Of a stretch of 64,000 bases of DNA, positions 32,570 through 43,375 are shown one piece after another. Where the stretch lies: assembly GCA_010015745.1 (NCBI GenBank), contig ML978190.1:139022-203021 (forward strand), in the 5' to 3' direction. Position 1 is the stretch's first letter, and each line of letters starts with the position of its first letter. The notes below the pieces were generated by a model. That model ran no database searches, was not told the origin of the DNA, and saw nothing but the letters and a program-made list of their open reading frames with translations. Source of the DNA: Setomelanomma holmii (Eukaryota > Ascomycota > Dothideomycetes > Pleosporales > Phaeosphaeriaceae). Position numbers and translations under genes: made by a program.

Positions 32570-34932
32570 TCATAGCTCTCTGGGCGTTCGGTAAACGATC
32601 GCTATGATGTACCTGTCAGAGGAGTTCAGATCGTTGAGGGCTGAGAGGCATGATACTGAAACGTCAGCATCAGCTCGTACTGCCAAGGACTTCAGCACAG
32701 CCACAACATCGACTGCCACAGCGACAAGGCTGAGAGGCCAGACAAAGCGGTGTGACGGCCCTGATACCTGTGACTGTGGTGGCTGACGCATCTGTCGCCA
32801 TCCATATTGAGAGCTACCGCCTTCAAAAACCCTAATATGCGGTATACATATCACGCAGCGTTATGCACGGCCGTCCCCATTCCCATACCTACTGCAAACA
32901 GCAACTTGAGTGGAGCGGCTTAGCGCGTGCGTCGCACGTGCTGTAATCCACGCCTTGCGCAAACATGCCTCATTAGGCAATGAGGTGGTACGAAGGGGCC
33001 GGGGTTGGTGTTCGCCATCATCGACACCTGCCAGCAGACCTACCGTCTTGAGTAATCTCGCTGCGCAAGGCACATGCACTAGCAAAAAGCGCCGTCATCG
33101 ATGCTCGCTTCCTACCTACCAGATTCGGGAAGTTGGAAAGGAGGTGGGTGGGGGATGTGGTGTGACAGTTGGTGTGGGAATCTATAGTGATCGATGGTGG
33201 AGTGAAAGATGCCGAATGCGGTAAGTTGCGAGGGGAGAAGGTGGTGCGATGTGGAGGTGTGGGGATTTGAGTTTTGCGTTGCAGGGCTACGTGTGGTTCG
33301 CTTGGAGGACAAGGGTTCAAGTTGTGCATGACCGTGATCGAAGCCTGGTGAGAAGTTGCTGGACTGGACATCGTCGTATCTGAGAAACGTTGCGGTGATG
33401 TACTCACTGACCAAAAGTTGATGTTGTGTGTTTGAACCAGAAAATGGGGAGGGAATTGGAGGATCAACTCGTGCCTGCTTCTTTCCTCGTTGCTGACTAA
33501 GGAGCCTTGGCGATCCATCAGGCGCCTCTCCTACTTCTTCTGCCTCGGTTAAGACGCTTTCGCTGCGATAGATCAGAACACCACAACACCGTTCGAACCG
33601 ACTTCAAGCGTCAGACTACCGATCCAGATGAGAGTTTGAAGACAGGATGAGGCTGCCCAATTGACCTTTGCTGGCGCTCCTCGCTCACCGGTGTGGCTCC
33701 AACATTGCTGCATCTCGGGAGGTCGATTGTAATGCGTCGCGAAGGATTCTTCCTCGAATTTGGCTATTGACCGGTGAGAGGAGATACGAATCTGCTGGCC
33801 GATGGCATGACACAAGACGTTTGCACTCTAAGTCTCAAACCCACGGCGTTGGATAGCTTGAAGGCACTAATAATGATCGTCTGGGAGACGTCATGGACTT
33901 CGTTCTTCGCACTATATTGCCATCGACATCAGAACAGATTATGATCAACACCAGGTTCACCGGCATCTCGAAGCTTGATCGTAGAAGCGCGTCCCTGGAT
34001 CTGGGCGCGATAGGCCGGCCGCAGCTTCCTGTTCCTGCATGAACATGCTTACACTACCAACAGCAACTCGTATATGCGAATAAGCTACCAAAGGAGCTCA
34101 TACTCCGTGCTTTGTGCTGGCGTTCATAGAGGCATGGTAGCTTGCAGAATCGATACATTCCTTGCGGTTCAGCTGATCAGAACATTTTCGAGGCTTCGCT
34201 GAGCACCAAGCGCGGCGCGCATGGCATGCAAAACATCATCTCCACACCGCGAACGCAGACGACTTTTGTCTTTGCGGTCCCAAGATCCAGGTCGCCATCT
34301 TTGCGCTTGCTATTTTCTACGATCAGTCTAGGCCTCGTTACCCCTGGATGGACGCCACAATTACCTAGCGTCGTGCGGCGGACCCGTCCCGTTAACAATC
34401 GAACCACTCAACACCAAGAACCTCATGTCCTACCGAGCAGCCATGCGCGCTTTTTGCAGCTGGCGACGCCGACGATGCTTGTCTTGGCGGCTTGAGGGTC
34501 TCGGCGCTTCGATACTGCTTCGCGATGTCAGTCATGACTAGACGCCTGACTAACGTTCTTAGTAAACCCTTTTACAAAATCTGGCAGCCCCGGAGCGCGT
34601 TCCTGCAGAAGTGCTCGCTAGCATGATCTTGTCAAACGCCGCATCAGGTTAATTTGGATCCACATTGTTGAATCACGAGAGCTCGTGGCTTGCGTCCTTC
34701 GGCAATAGGGCTGTCCCTGGCCAGGCATAGCTGTTTCTAGCCGAAAAGCAATGAATGACTTCAGGATGGGCGCAACAGGGGTTGGATGATAAAGCAACCG
34801 AGTTGCCCTTGTGTTGTCACTTTTGCTTCTAACGACTTCTTGCAGTTTGTTCGTGGCTACTACAGCCGTCCACTCACTTTTTGTTTATTCGTTATACCTA
34901 ATACAGTCACTCGTTATTATCTAATACTCACC
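32570..34932. other. 2.4 kb region without a supported gene
   Basis: Many short frames overlap on both strands. The only protein-like piece is minus 33815-33573 (AKFEEESFATHYNRPPEMQQ, NWAASSCLQTLIWIGSL), which reads like part of an eroded gene but matches nothing I recognise. The final few hundred bases should contain the promoter of the GH16 gene; a T-rich stretch precedes its ATG at 34933. Confidence 0.4.
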
Positions 34933-37562
34933 ATGCCTTCCTCATCACTCATTTTGAGCGTTGGCACCATCCTGTCCGCTCTTTCATCGACCGCGGTCGC
35001 CACCCAGTATTCCCAATCCGAGTCCTACACAGCTAAGAACTGGCTCGATGCTTTCAAGTTCGAGACATACGACCTCAACAATGGCTTTGTAAACTACGTT
35101 ACGGAGGATGTTGCCAAGTCAAGCGGGCTTTACAAGACTGTCGGCAACGATGTCATGTTCGGTGTCGACGGGACCGAGACTCTCGACTATAAGAAGATGC
35201 CAGGACGTAAGTCCATCCGTCTCGAGGGAAAGAAGAACTACAACCACGGTCTCTTCATTCTCGATGTCAAGACCATGCCCGGCGTGTGCGGCATGTGGCC
35301 TGCTTTCTGGTCTCTTGGTCAAGAGCCTTGGCCAGTCAAGGGAGAAGTCCGTACAAAAAGCTTGAAGTACCACTGGGGCAGTTCGCTGACTGAATACAGA
35401 TCGACATAATTGAGGGTGTAAATGACAACAAGGCCAACAAGATGGTTCTCCACACCGACACTAACTGCAAGGTTAGCGGCCTCGGCCAGACTGGTACCCA
35501 GGCTGGCACAGACTGCGCTCTAAACGGTCCCAATGGTGCTTCTGGCTGTGACGTGAACGAGGGCCGCACAAACTCTTTCGGTCCTGGCTTCAACACAAAC
35601 AATGGTGGTCACTACGTTATGGAGTGGGACAGCGACGCCATCAAGGTCTGGTTCTTCCCTCGCGGTACAGCTCCTTCGGCTCTCAACGCCGGTTCCAACA
35701 ACCTCGATACCTCTACCTTTGGTACCCCGGCTGCTAACTTCAAGGGCGATTGCAACATTGATGAGCGCTTCAAGGATCAGCGATTCATCTTCACCAACAA
35801 CTTCTGTGGTGACTGGGCTGGTAATGCTTACGCTGCGTCTGGCTGCCCCATGCAGAAGGACAGCGCCGGCAACGCTCTCAACGCTGTCGACTCTTGCAAG
35901 AAGTACGTTGCTGAGAACCCCTTGGTCTTCGCCAACCAGTTCTGGAAGATCTCCAGCTTCAAGACCTACACCAAGAAGACTGTCTCGAGCTCATCGTCTG
36001 TCTCCATGTCGAAGACCTCAAGCCTCGTGTCAAGCAGCACCAAGGTCTCTAGCAGCACCAAGATCTCGAGCAGCACCAAGGTCAGCTCGTCTGCATCCAG
36101 CTCCAAGGTCAGCTTGTCTGCATCCAGCTCCAAGGTCAGCTCGTCTGCATCCAGCTCCAAGGTCAGCTCGTCTGTATCCAGCTCGAAAATCAGCTCGTCC
36201 GCATCCAGCACAAAGGCTAGCAGCTCTGCCCTTGTCACCAGCAGCGCCAGCAGCCATGCGTCCAGCTCCAGTGTCCAAGCCTCGTCATCTGCCTCCTCCG
36301 TCCATGTGTCCGTAAGCTCTGACGTTCACTCGTCCTCTTCGGTGCCCCACGTGATCAGCACTCCATCCGCGTCTGTCTCATCTGACGTCCATTCCTCGAC
36401 CCCGATAGGCCAGACTTCAAGCGCTGCTTACCCATCTTCTTCCGCTCCCGTCTACCCTGGTGCGTCGAGCTCGAGCTCCAGCGCCTTGGTCCACTACTAT
36501 GGAAACTTCAGCGCACCTGTCTCCTACTCTGTTCCGGCCTACGGCGGTTCCTCGTCAGTCCCAGTCTACGGCGGTGACGCGTATTCCACGCCAGTTCCAC
36601 CCAAGAGCACCCCTTGCACCACTTCAAGCGCCAAGGGTGCCTCGTCGACTCCTGTCTACCCTGTCTACCCCAATGACTACCCAGCCTACCCGGCCAGCTC
36701 GTCCGTGAAGAACGACTACCCATCATACCCGATCAGTTCGCCCGTCAAGAATGACTACCCCTACCTTCCAGAGTTCACTCCGTTGACCCCCATCTACCCG
36801 CCCACAACCTCGGCGTCCGCGTACAACGACTATAACCAGCCTCCCGTTTCCAAGACCACAATCACTACGACTTACACCACGACGTATGTCGACGTGTGCG
36901 AGACTGGCTACATCACCAAGACTACCACTTTCGCCGTGACATACTGCCCGACTACCACCCCCTCAGTGCCCACTCCAGGCAAGCCCAACAACCCGCCCAC
37001 ATACGGCTGGGACATCACCACCAAGGTGTGCCAGTCTGGTTGTGGCAATGGCCCGAAGACTGTTACCGTCACTGTACCTTGCACCAAGTGCGACTTGAGC
37101 AAGTCCACCCCCACCCCCGCCGTTCCTAACAAGCCATCCTGCAACGGCTACGACTGCAAGGGCGACACAACCATCACCACCAAGATCTATCAGACCAAGA
37201 TCATCACACTCACCAAGACCCCCGTCCCGGTGCCACCCAAGTCCTCCGCCCCCGTCTACGGCGGCGACAAGCCCAGCAGCAAGCCCGCTGAGGCGCCCAA
37301 GTCGACTCCTGTCGTTAGCAAGCCTGAGCAGCCAGCCAAGAGCACTTCCGTGGTTAGCAAGTCCGCCGTAAGCACGCCGGTGTACGGTGGTGGAAAGAAC
37401 AACGGTACCATGCCCAGCATCAGCATCGGCACTGGTGTTAGCGTCAAGCCTACTCCGAGCAAGACTGGATATGCGCCGCCCGTTTTCACAGGTGCAGCGG
37501 CGAGTGTGCAGGTTGGTGGTGTTGCGGCGGTGTTGGGATTTGCGGCTGTGCTGTTGTTGTAG
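34933..37562 (+). CDS. GPI-anchored GH16 endo-beta-1,3(4)-glucanase-like protein
   Basis: Two exons (34933-35346, 35400-37562) around a 53 bp intron with GTCCGT donor; 858 residues. MPSSSLILSVGTILSALSST is a secretion signal. The GH16 domain follows (NWLDAFKFETYDLNNGFVNY, GVCGMWPAFWSLGQEPWP), with the catalytic signature GEIDIIEGVN carrying both acidic residues; the intron cuts it between the first Glu and IDII. After about residue 340 comes a long Ser/Thr/Pro stalk with 9-residue repeats, YPAYP/YPSYP tyrosine-rich segments and CETGYITKTTTFAVTYCP-type threonine-rich modules. The C-terminus (ASVQVGGVAAVLGFAAVLLL) fits a GPI signal. It should act on or crosslink beta-glucan at the cell surface. 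The domain is intact, so activity is likely. Confidence 0.92.
36081..36215 (+). repeat. 27 bp tandem repeat in the glucanase stalk
   Basis: Five consecutive 27 bp units code VSSSASSSK and close variants. Shorter 18 bp units (ISSSTK type) precede them at about 36045-36080. In-frame units of this kind expand and contract by recombination and would change stalk length between isolates. Confidence 0.9.
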
Positions 37563-38344
37563 TGGGATAGCAGAGTGATTTTTCTTATGCCGTTATGTGA
37601 ATTTAGTAATTCATAGTGTATAATTAGTCCTTGACTTTGAAGAAGTGTGCATGGTTCTGGAGTGAAGTGTGGAGGGAAGGCTTGAAGGGGCTTGAAGGGT
37701 TATACATTACGAGAAAAGAACTTCATTTGAAGGAACATCATGACTACTGTCTATCCTCTATCCGCTGTCCCCACGTCCACGCATTAACCTAAACATGCAT
37801 CGAGATCACTTGTTCCCTGCATAATGTCCCGCATCATACGCCCAACTCGGCCCAGAAATCGCACTTTGTTCGCCCATGTTGATGCAAGTTTCCGCCTACA
37901 AACTTAGCACCTATGCAGTCATGTACCCATGAGCCATGCACCAGGACGAGGAATGCATACTCACCTGGGCACAGAGGTGTCGAGTGCATACGTATGGGTG
38001 GAGCAATTTTGGTTGACCTGGAACCGAACACAGGCTGTGGGCGATAGGGTGGGGGACTGTAAGGTGGAGGAGAGGCAGCGGGATGAGACGAACGGGGAGG
38101 TGGTAGTAGGGATGCATGAGAGCTTTGAAAAGGAGGGGATATGTGGGGAGGAGTTAAAGGTAGAGTTGTGGCAGGCTATAACGTTGGGGTTGGGATGGTG
38201 GAGGGAAGAAGGTTGGGGAGGTGCATGGTCGTACGAGATTGGTATGACTCGCAGGTTTGAAGATCTTAGCACTCCTCAAACACAGCATAGAGGATTGAAT
38301 ATGCTACATCAAGTTCTACACTTTATACACGACTATACATAATA
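37563..38344. other. Intergenic between GH16 gene and J-domain pseudogene
   Basis: The stretch contains the 3' end of the glucanase gene and about 500 bp with mirrored open frames on both strands (37929-38342 plus, 37961-38272 minus). Neither has recognisable features. Confidence 0.45.
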
Positions 38345-41242
38345 TCAACATAAATAAGGTGAGGTACGTGAAATCTTAGGCTTCGATTGACGAAACGCCA
38401 ATTCATCAGAGCTATTGCGTCGTGAGAACTCGCCGCTTCGCCGGGCGATGGGTTTGCGTTCACGCGAATGACTCAATGTGCGAGAGTTTCGTCGCCGCCG
38501 CCCTACTTCCTTGTGATCTGGAGCCGAATGGATAGAGTCATTGCTCGCTGTACGGCGAAATGTGGATTGAATGGGTACGGATGGGCGTAGAGTGTAACGC
38601 GAATCATTCAGTTCGGTGATTTCAGGAGTATAGGATCTTTGTCGCCGCTCGCGCTCAGGCCGCTCTGTGGATCTTTTTGCTTCGCAGCGTCTGGATCGGG
38701 GTGGTACGTCATAATTATATCGTGGTCTTTCTCGGTCCGGCTTCTTCATCAATTTCTCCAAGTCGTCTACGTTGCTCGTGCCATGCTCTTTGCGACTGCT
38801 GACATCGTTGAAGGTGTCTAGCATACGAGCGAACCAGTCCTTTTCCTTTTTCGATGATTGGGTCTTGGTTTCGTGCTCGTCTGTACGGGCTTTGGCTTCT
38901 TGATAGTGTTTTCGGTTGGGTTTGCGATCACGGTCGTCCCGCACAGCTTGTGAGTGATCCCAAAGAAAGTCTCGCTCGTAGTCCGGTACCCAGCGTTTGA
39001 TGATCAGGGCCGAAGAATCGTCCTGCATCTCAAGATCGGTATGTGCTTGTCAGATGTCAGAAGATATCCCACCTTATCCTCTTGCCACGGGATATTGCAA
39101 CTTGTCCAAGGTTCGCGTAGAGATCCACTTCTTGGCCCTTCTGGTAATGGTTGTTTCGACGTCATCGATCACCATTGCCTTTCCGGTATCATCGAGGATT
39201 TCGTCGATTTGACCACCATCTAGATCTGCAATGGAGAGTTCCCGCTTGATAAGACTTTTATGCCACTAGTCTTTGTCTTTGATCTCCTGCTGAGACAATT
39301 CTAGAACGTCGAGAAGCGGAAAGGCGTCTAAAATCTCGTTTGGGTTCTCTATACCGTACTTGGCCATGTTCCTCGTCAGTCGCTCGAGATATTGCAGTTC
39401 TGCACGACGTTTCTCTTTCAAGCATTGCGCCTGCATGTCGATATCGAATGAGAGTCTCTGTTATTCTGCTTGCTCGTCCTGCAACTCTTTCAAGGCCTTT
39501 CACTTGATCTCGACTTCATCATCTTTCGCCACTTGTGGTCGACTACTCAAGCTGACAGGAGACATCATCGATCCCTGAGTTTGAGCAATGTTGGTTTGAG
39601 TGTCTCAAGTCCGGGCCAGCAGACCGGCGACTCAGTGTTGCGGGTGTCTTTGAAGACCGTGAGACCTTTTAGCGGGGGCCAGACTTAGTTGACGCAGCGC
39701 GCTGAGCGACGGGTTTAGCCCCAGTAGAACCGGACGATTGTACAGCCTTTTACAAGGCAACATCATGGAAACAACAAATCTCCGCACGTACTTGAACATA
39801 GTTCGGGTTGTCGGGACCATCAAACTTGTTGAGACTGAAGTGATCCAACTCCAGCCTATATTTGCGATGCCCATCAAGTGTTGCGCTTTTCTGGTCAACA
39901 ACAAATTCCTCAATGTCATCCCGTCCAAATACCTTCCCTAGTTTGAAAGAATGTTGTTCGAAGAAGCAAGTGATCATGGGTCCACAATCAGTGCAAAGAC
40001 TCACAAAGTCGTGCGTGACATCCAATATGCCGCCCTCTTCAGACGCCAGGCTGTTTAAAACTGCGATATCAAGCTTTTGGGATAAATCCGATGAGGCGGC
40101 AATAGCTGCAAAGAGAGCACTGGTTTGTGTGAATAACTGTGTTCCGCGATGCGGCGTTCCCAGGGAGACTATGCCAACAGACGAACCGAACACGCCCGGA
40201 TAGGCGTTGTGCTGCATCCTAGCAAGGTTCAAGGCCCGTTGAATCACGAGACCTCCGAAACAGTGCCCAATGAAGATCAGCGACCGTTGGAGATCCTCCA
40301 TTCTGGTTATGCCGAGGCTCAACAAGAGCTTGTAAGCGATGGTCGACAAGGACGTTCTGATAGGTGTCTTTCCCATCCATAGTGAGTCGTAACCGAATCT
40401 TAGAATTCGTGCCCGAGGGGTCGCGCTTGGTAGCATCGTCTCAAACGAGAGCCAATTTATGCCTGATCTTCGCTCTCTCCAAGTTATGTCTGGAATCGCA
40501 CCCAGCCTACGGAGCAGAGCATACAAAGTCAGTAAATTCTATGTACAGTTCGTACACCAGCGACTTACCCATGAACAGCCATGATATCCACACAGACATC
40601 CGTTCGCTCAGGGTTCATGATCTCTAGATTGAGCTGTCCCACAGGCACTATATACAGGATCTCTTTCTTCGTAGATTTCACTTGCGGCTCAGGCGTCGAG
40701 TGTGGCGAGCGGGATCTCTCGACTCCCCTCAACTTCTCATAGACATGGTTGCGCTCCTTGATACGTTTCTCTATGGAGCCAGGCGTTTCTTTGTCATTTT
40801 CTGTCTGTTGTTGCGCGGAGACCGAGGCAGGCTCCTGATCACGCGGTGCGTGCTTGAATAACTCTGCCCTCTCATCATAGAGTTTCAATGCAAAAGCAAG
40901 GAACTCTTTTCTTCTCTCATCATCTTGCCTCGCAGTATCTACTATTCTCATACCGAATCTTCTCCTATTATACTCCTTGATGCGCCTCTTTGTCTCTTCT
41001 CTTAATTCAGCAGGTTTGACCTCGGCGTCGTAACGCACCCTTTCGTCTTCATTGCCGAGGGTCTTGTACGCCTTTACAAGCCCGTGGAACTCATCTTGTT
41101 TTTGCGCTCTCAATGACTCGTCTCTATACTTGTCTGGATGACACTGCAAGACGAGTTACCTGTACTGCTTCTTGATGTCCAGCTGTGTGGCATTCCTGGA
41201 TAGCCCCAGAGCTTCATAAGGGTCTGGTTCGAGGGGCGCCAT
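38345..41242 (-). pseudogene. J-domain / alpha-beta hydrolase / charged-tail fusion, decayed
   Basis: From the ATG at 41242: MAPLEPDPYEALGLSRNATQ starts a J domain that contains the HPD motif (LQCHPDKYRDES) but has a TAA at 41156-41158 six codons before it. A charged linker follows, then across a clean intron (near 40500-40570, GTAAGT donor) an alpha/beta hydrolase: VDIMAVHG, LGAIPDITW, ARILRFGYDSLW, LIFIGHCFGGLVIQRAL, SVGIVSLGTPHRGTQLF. The nucleophile elbow has Cys where Ser is usual. After a second intron near 39770 the tail is broken by stops at 39669, 39543, 39500, 39461 and 39266, with one frame change. It ends in an open charged segment (SALIIKRWVPDYERDFLWDH, then Arg/Ser-rich) resembling the tail of fungal DUF8035-type proteins. 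Family guess for the tail is tentative. Confidence 0.75.
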
Positions 41243-41853
41243 AACAACACTCTTCAGGGTAGCGTTGCCAATCAGAATCTTCCTGATGCTGAGAGCGGTC
41301 GACGTCGACTCATCAAGAAGCTCGATATCTGATCAACAGTTCGCGTATGATTGAGTGTCGAGGTCCTTCGGGGTAGGGGCCAGAGGTGCGGGGAACCGGA
41401 CTTGTGTTGGCAGCCCTGCATACATCGCGTCCGAAAGGAAATGGGTGAAAAGCAGGTGGAATTCTGTGACAGCGAAGAAATTAAGGTTATAATGTCAAAG
41501 TGGGCAGCACATAGGCAGGCATGGGCTATGCTGGTAGGGCGAAGAGCCGTTCCGAGAGACCCTCGACGCTAAGTTAGTGGTTGCCTCTTTCTTCGGGCGC
41601 GAGACCTTCAAACCATAGATTTGCATCATAAGCTTCTGATTTCTACACTTCAGAGTTACAAGAATTCTTCACCTCCGACTTCTGGTACATGGAATTGAGT
41701 CGTGGTCAAACTTGTTGACTGATCACGTCCTCGCCAGACCAGCTGCAGACTGTACAATCGGCCAGACGAGGCTGACAGAGTTCATGTTGAAAGATACGAC
41801 CAATCGAGATATCACAGACCGTTGGAGACTGTTCCTCAAAGACGCTGCGCCCC
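41243..41853. other. Intergenic, divergent upstream region
   Basis: This is upstream sequence of the J-domain pseudogene (-) and the DUF6601 gene (+). I see no supported gene; the small frames at 41351-41572 and 41706-41927 have no motif. Confidence 0.5.
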
Positions 41854-42831
41854 ATGTCGGAGCACAAGGTCTCCATAACATCTAGCAAGAAGGCTCCCTT
41901 CACACGACCATCCACCGTCTCCACCAATATAGAATCAGCTTACCCCACGAGTTTCCGGGATGAAACCACGCTCCTCGACCCACGAGACGCACCTCTTCTC
42001 TTCCTTAAACATGACCTTCTCACACCAAAACTCGCCGCCATTCACGACCGCCTCTGGCTCTCAGGCATGACTCGACAAGCACGCCCACTCCACCGACAAA
42101 AGCTGTTGCAGCGGACAATACACATCACCGAATCAGCTAATGAGCACCTCGTGTGGCACAGAGATAACATTCTCTTCAAGCTAATGCCAGGATACCTGCT
42201 CGATTCTGCGTACTGGGAGACGCATGTCTGCCCCGACGAGCAATTATTCGCAAGCGGTACTGGGCAGTTACTTTCGTACGTCTGGCTTGTAGCCTCTGTC
42301 ACCGACTACGCCATCGCAATCGAACAAGGAATCTATCCTACCTCAGTGACATGGGCAGCCTGGCAGACCATCGTTCGTGACATTTTGCTAAACATCGACA
42401 CTGTCTTAGCGCATATTGATCGGCGCTATCACTACGGCGAACTGCGCTTGAGCAGACTGAACACACTATACCGCTTCAACACCTCCACTTTCTCGCTGCG
42501 CAATCTCGTCTACGGATTCATGCCGATGCCGACGTGGTACGCGCAGTTCTTTGAGAGGAATTTCGGCTGGATCCTCGCTGCATTTATTTACATCACAGTC
42601 GTACTCTCGGCTATGCAAGTTGGTCTTGCAACGTCGCGTTTGCAGAATCATGTTCAGTTCCAGGAGGCTAGCTATGGTACTGCGGTGACGGTGACTGCGA
42701 TGGTAGTGGCGGCCATTGTGCTGATGCTGGCTGTTTGGGTGGTGTTGTTTTGGTTCCATTTGGGCAGCACGATTAGGTATTTGAAGAGGGAAATGGTGAA
42801 GCGACGCAAGACACAGGAGAATAATGAGTAG
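41854..42831 (+). CDS. DUF6601-family fungal membrane protein
   Basis: Single exon, 325 residues. The N-terminal half has the phrases typical of this ascomycete family: LLTPKLAAIHDRLWLSGM, RQARPLHRQKLLQRTIHITE and HLVWHRDNILFKLMPGYLL. FGWILAAFIYITVVLSAMQVGL and a Val/Ala-rich segment at about 280-305 are two membrane helices near the C-terminus, followed by a basic cytosolic tail (KREMVKRRKTQENNE). The biochemical role of the family is not known. In many ascomycetes it is a variable accessory family, which agrees with its position beside decayed incompatibility-like genes. Start is the first ATG and the N-terminus looks intact. Confidence 0.82.
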   Translation: MSEHKVSITSSKKAPFTRPSTVSTNIESAYPTSFRDETTLLDPRDAPLLFLKHDLLTPKLAAIHDRLWLSGMTRQARPLHRQKLLQRTIHITESANEHLVWHRDNILFKLMPGYLLDSAYWETHVCPDEQLFASGTGQLLSYVWLVASVTDYAIAIEQGIYPTSVTWAAWQTIVRDILLNIDTVLAHIDRRYHYGELRLSRLNTLYRFNTSTFSLRNLVYGFMPMPTWYAQFFERNFGWILAAFIYITVVLSAMQVGLATSRLQNHVQFQEASYGTAVTVTAMVVAAIVLMLAVWVVLFWFHLGSTIRYLKREMVKRRKTQENNE

Positions 42832-43375
42832 ATGTCTTTATACTCCATCAGATATTGAGTATAATTGAACAAGTAACTTAGCTGGATGTTGAATCTTCCT
42901 GTGTAGGGAAATATTCAATCTAAGTGCAGATCACTGTATGTTGCACAATTCACCAGGCGGTGCATTGGCCTCGATGTCCCGCTAATGCTATGTCCCGCGC
43001 CTCGCAATGTGCGTTAGTTCTGAAGCACATGGCGAGACGGAGTAGTGAATGAGATGATCTGGAATCATATACAAGGGTACACATTTCGTTGGTAATATAA
43101 CAAGGACACTTAGATTTAGAAAAGGTAGAGGCAATTCATTGCATAAAGAAAGGTCCACCCAACGCGCCATCTGACTTTGCGTATGGGTATCGAAAAGCGC
43201 AAAAAATAAAAAGCCAAGCAAATGAGAACAGAGCGACCAAGACGTGGATCCTACCTCGGCACCGAGCGCCGGGAACGCCAAAATGCACCTTCAAGGCCTG
43301 ATGATTTTCCTATACCCAAGGCATGTTTCCAAACCTAACATCTTCCAGACCTTCCTTCACCTCTTGAACTCCCCC
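42832..43375. other. Intergenic, convergent 3' ends
   Basis: Stretch between the 3' ends of the DUF6601 gene and Bye1. A/T-rich 3' untranslated sequence; no gene seen. Confidence 0.55.

Noticed and set aside
35966..36278. Minus-strand frames with repeated LTLELDADE over the glucanase repeats
   Set aside because: Shadow of the 27 bp Ser-rich repeat; no start context or independent support.
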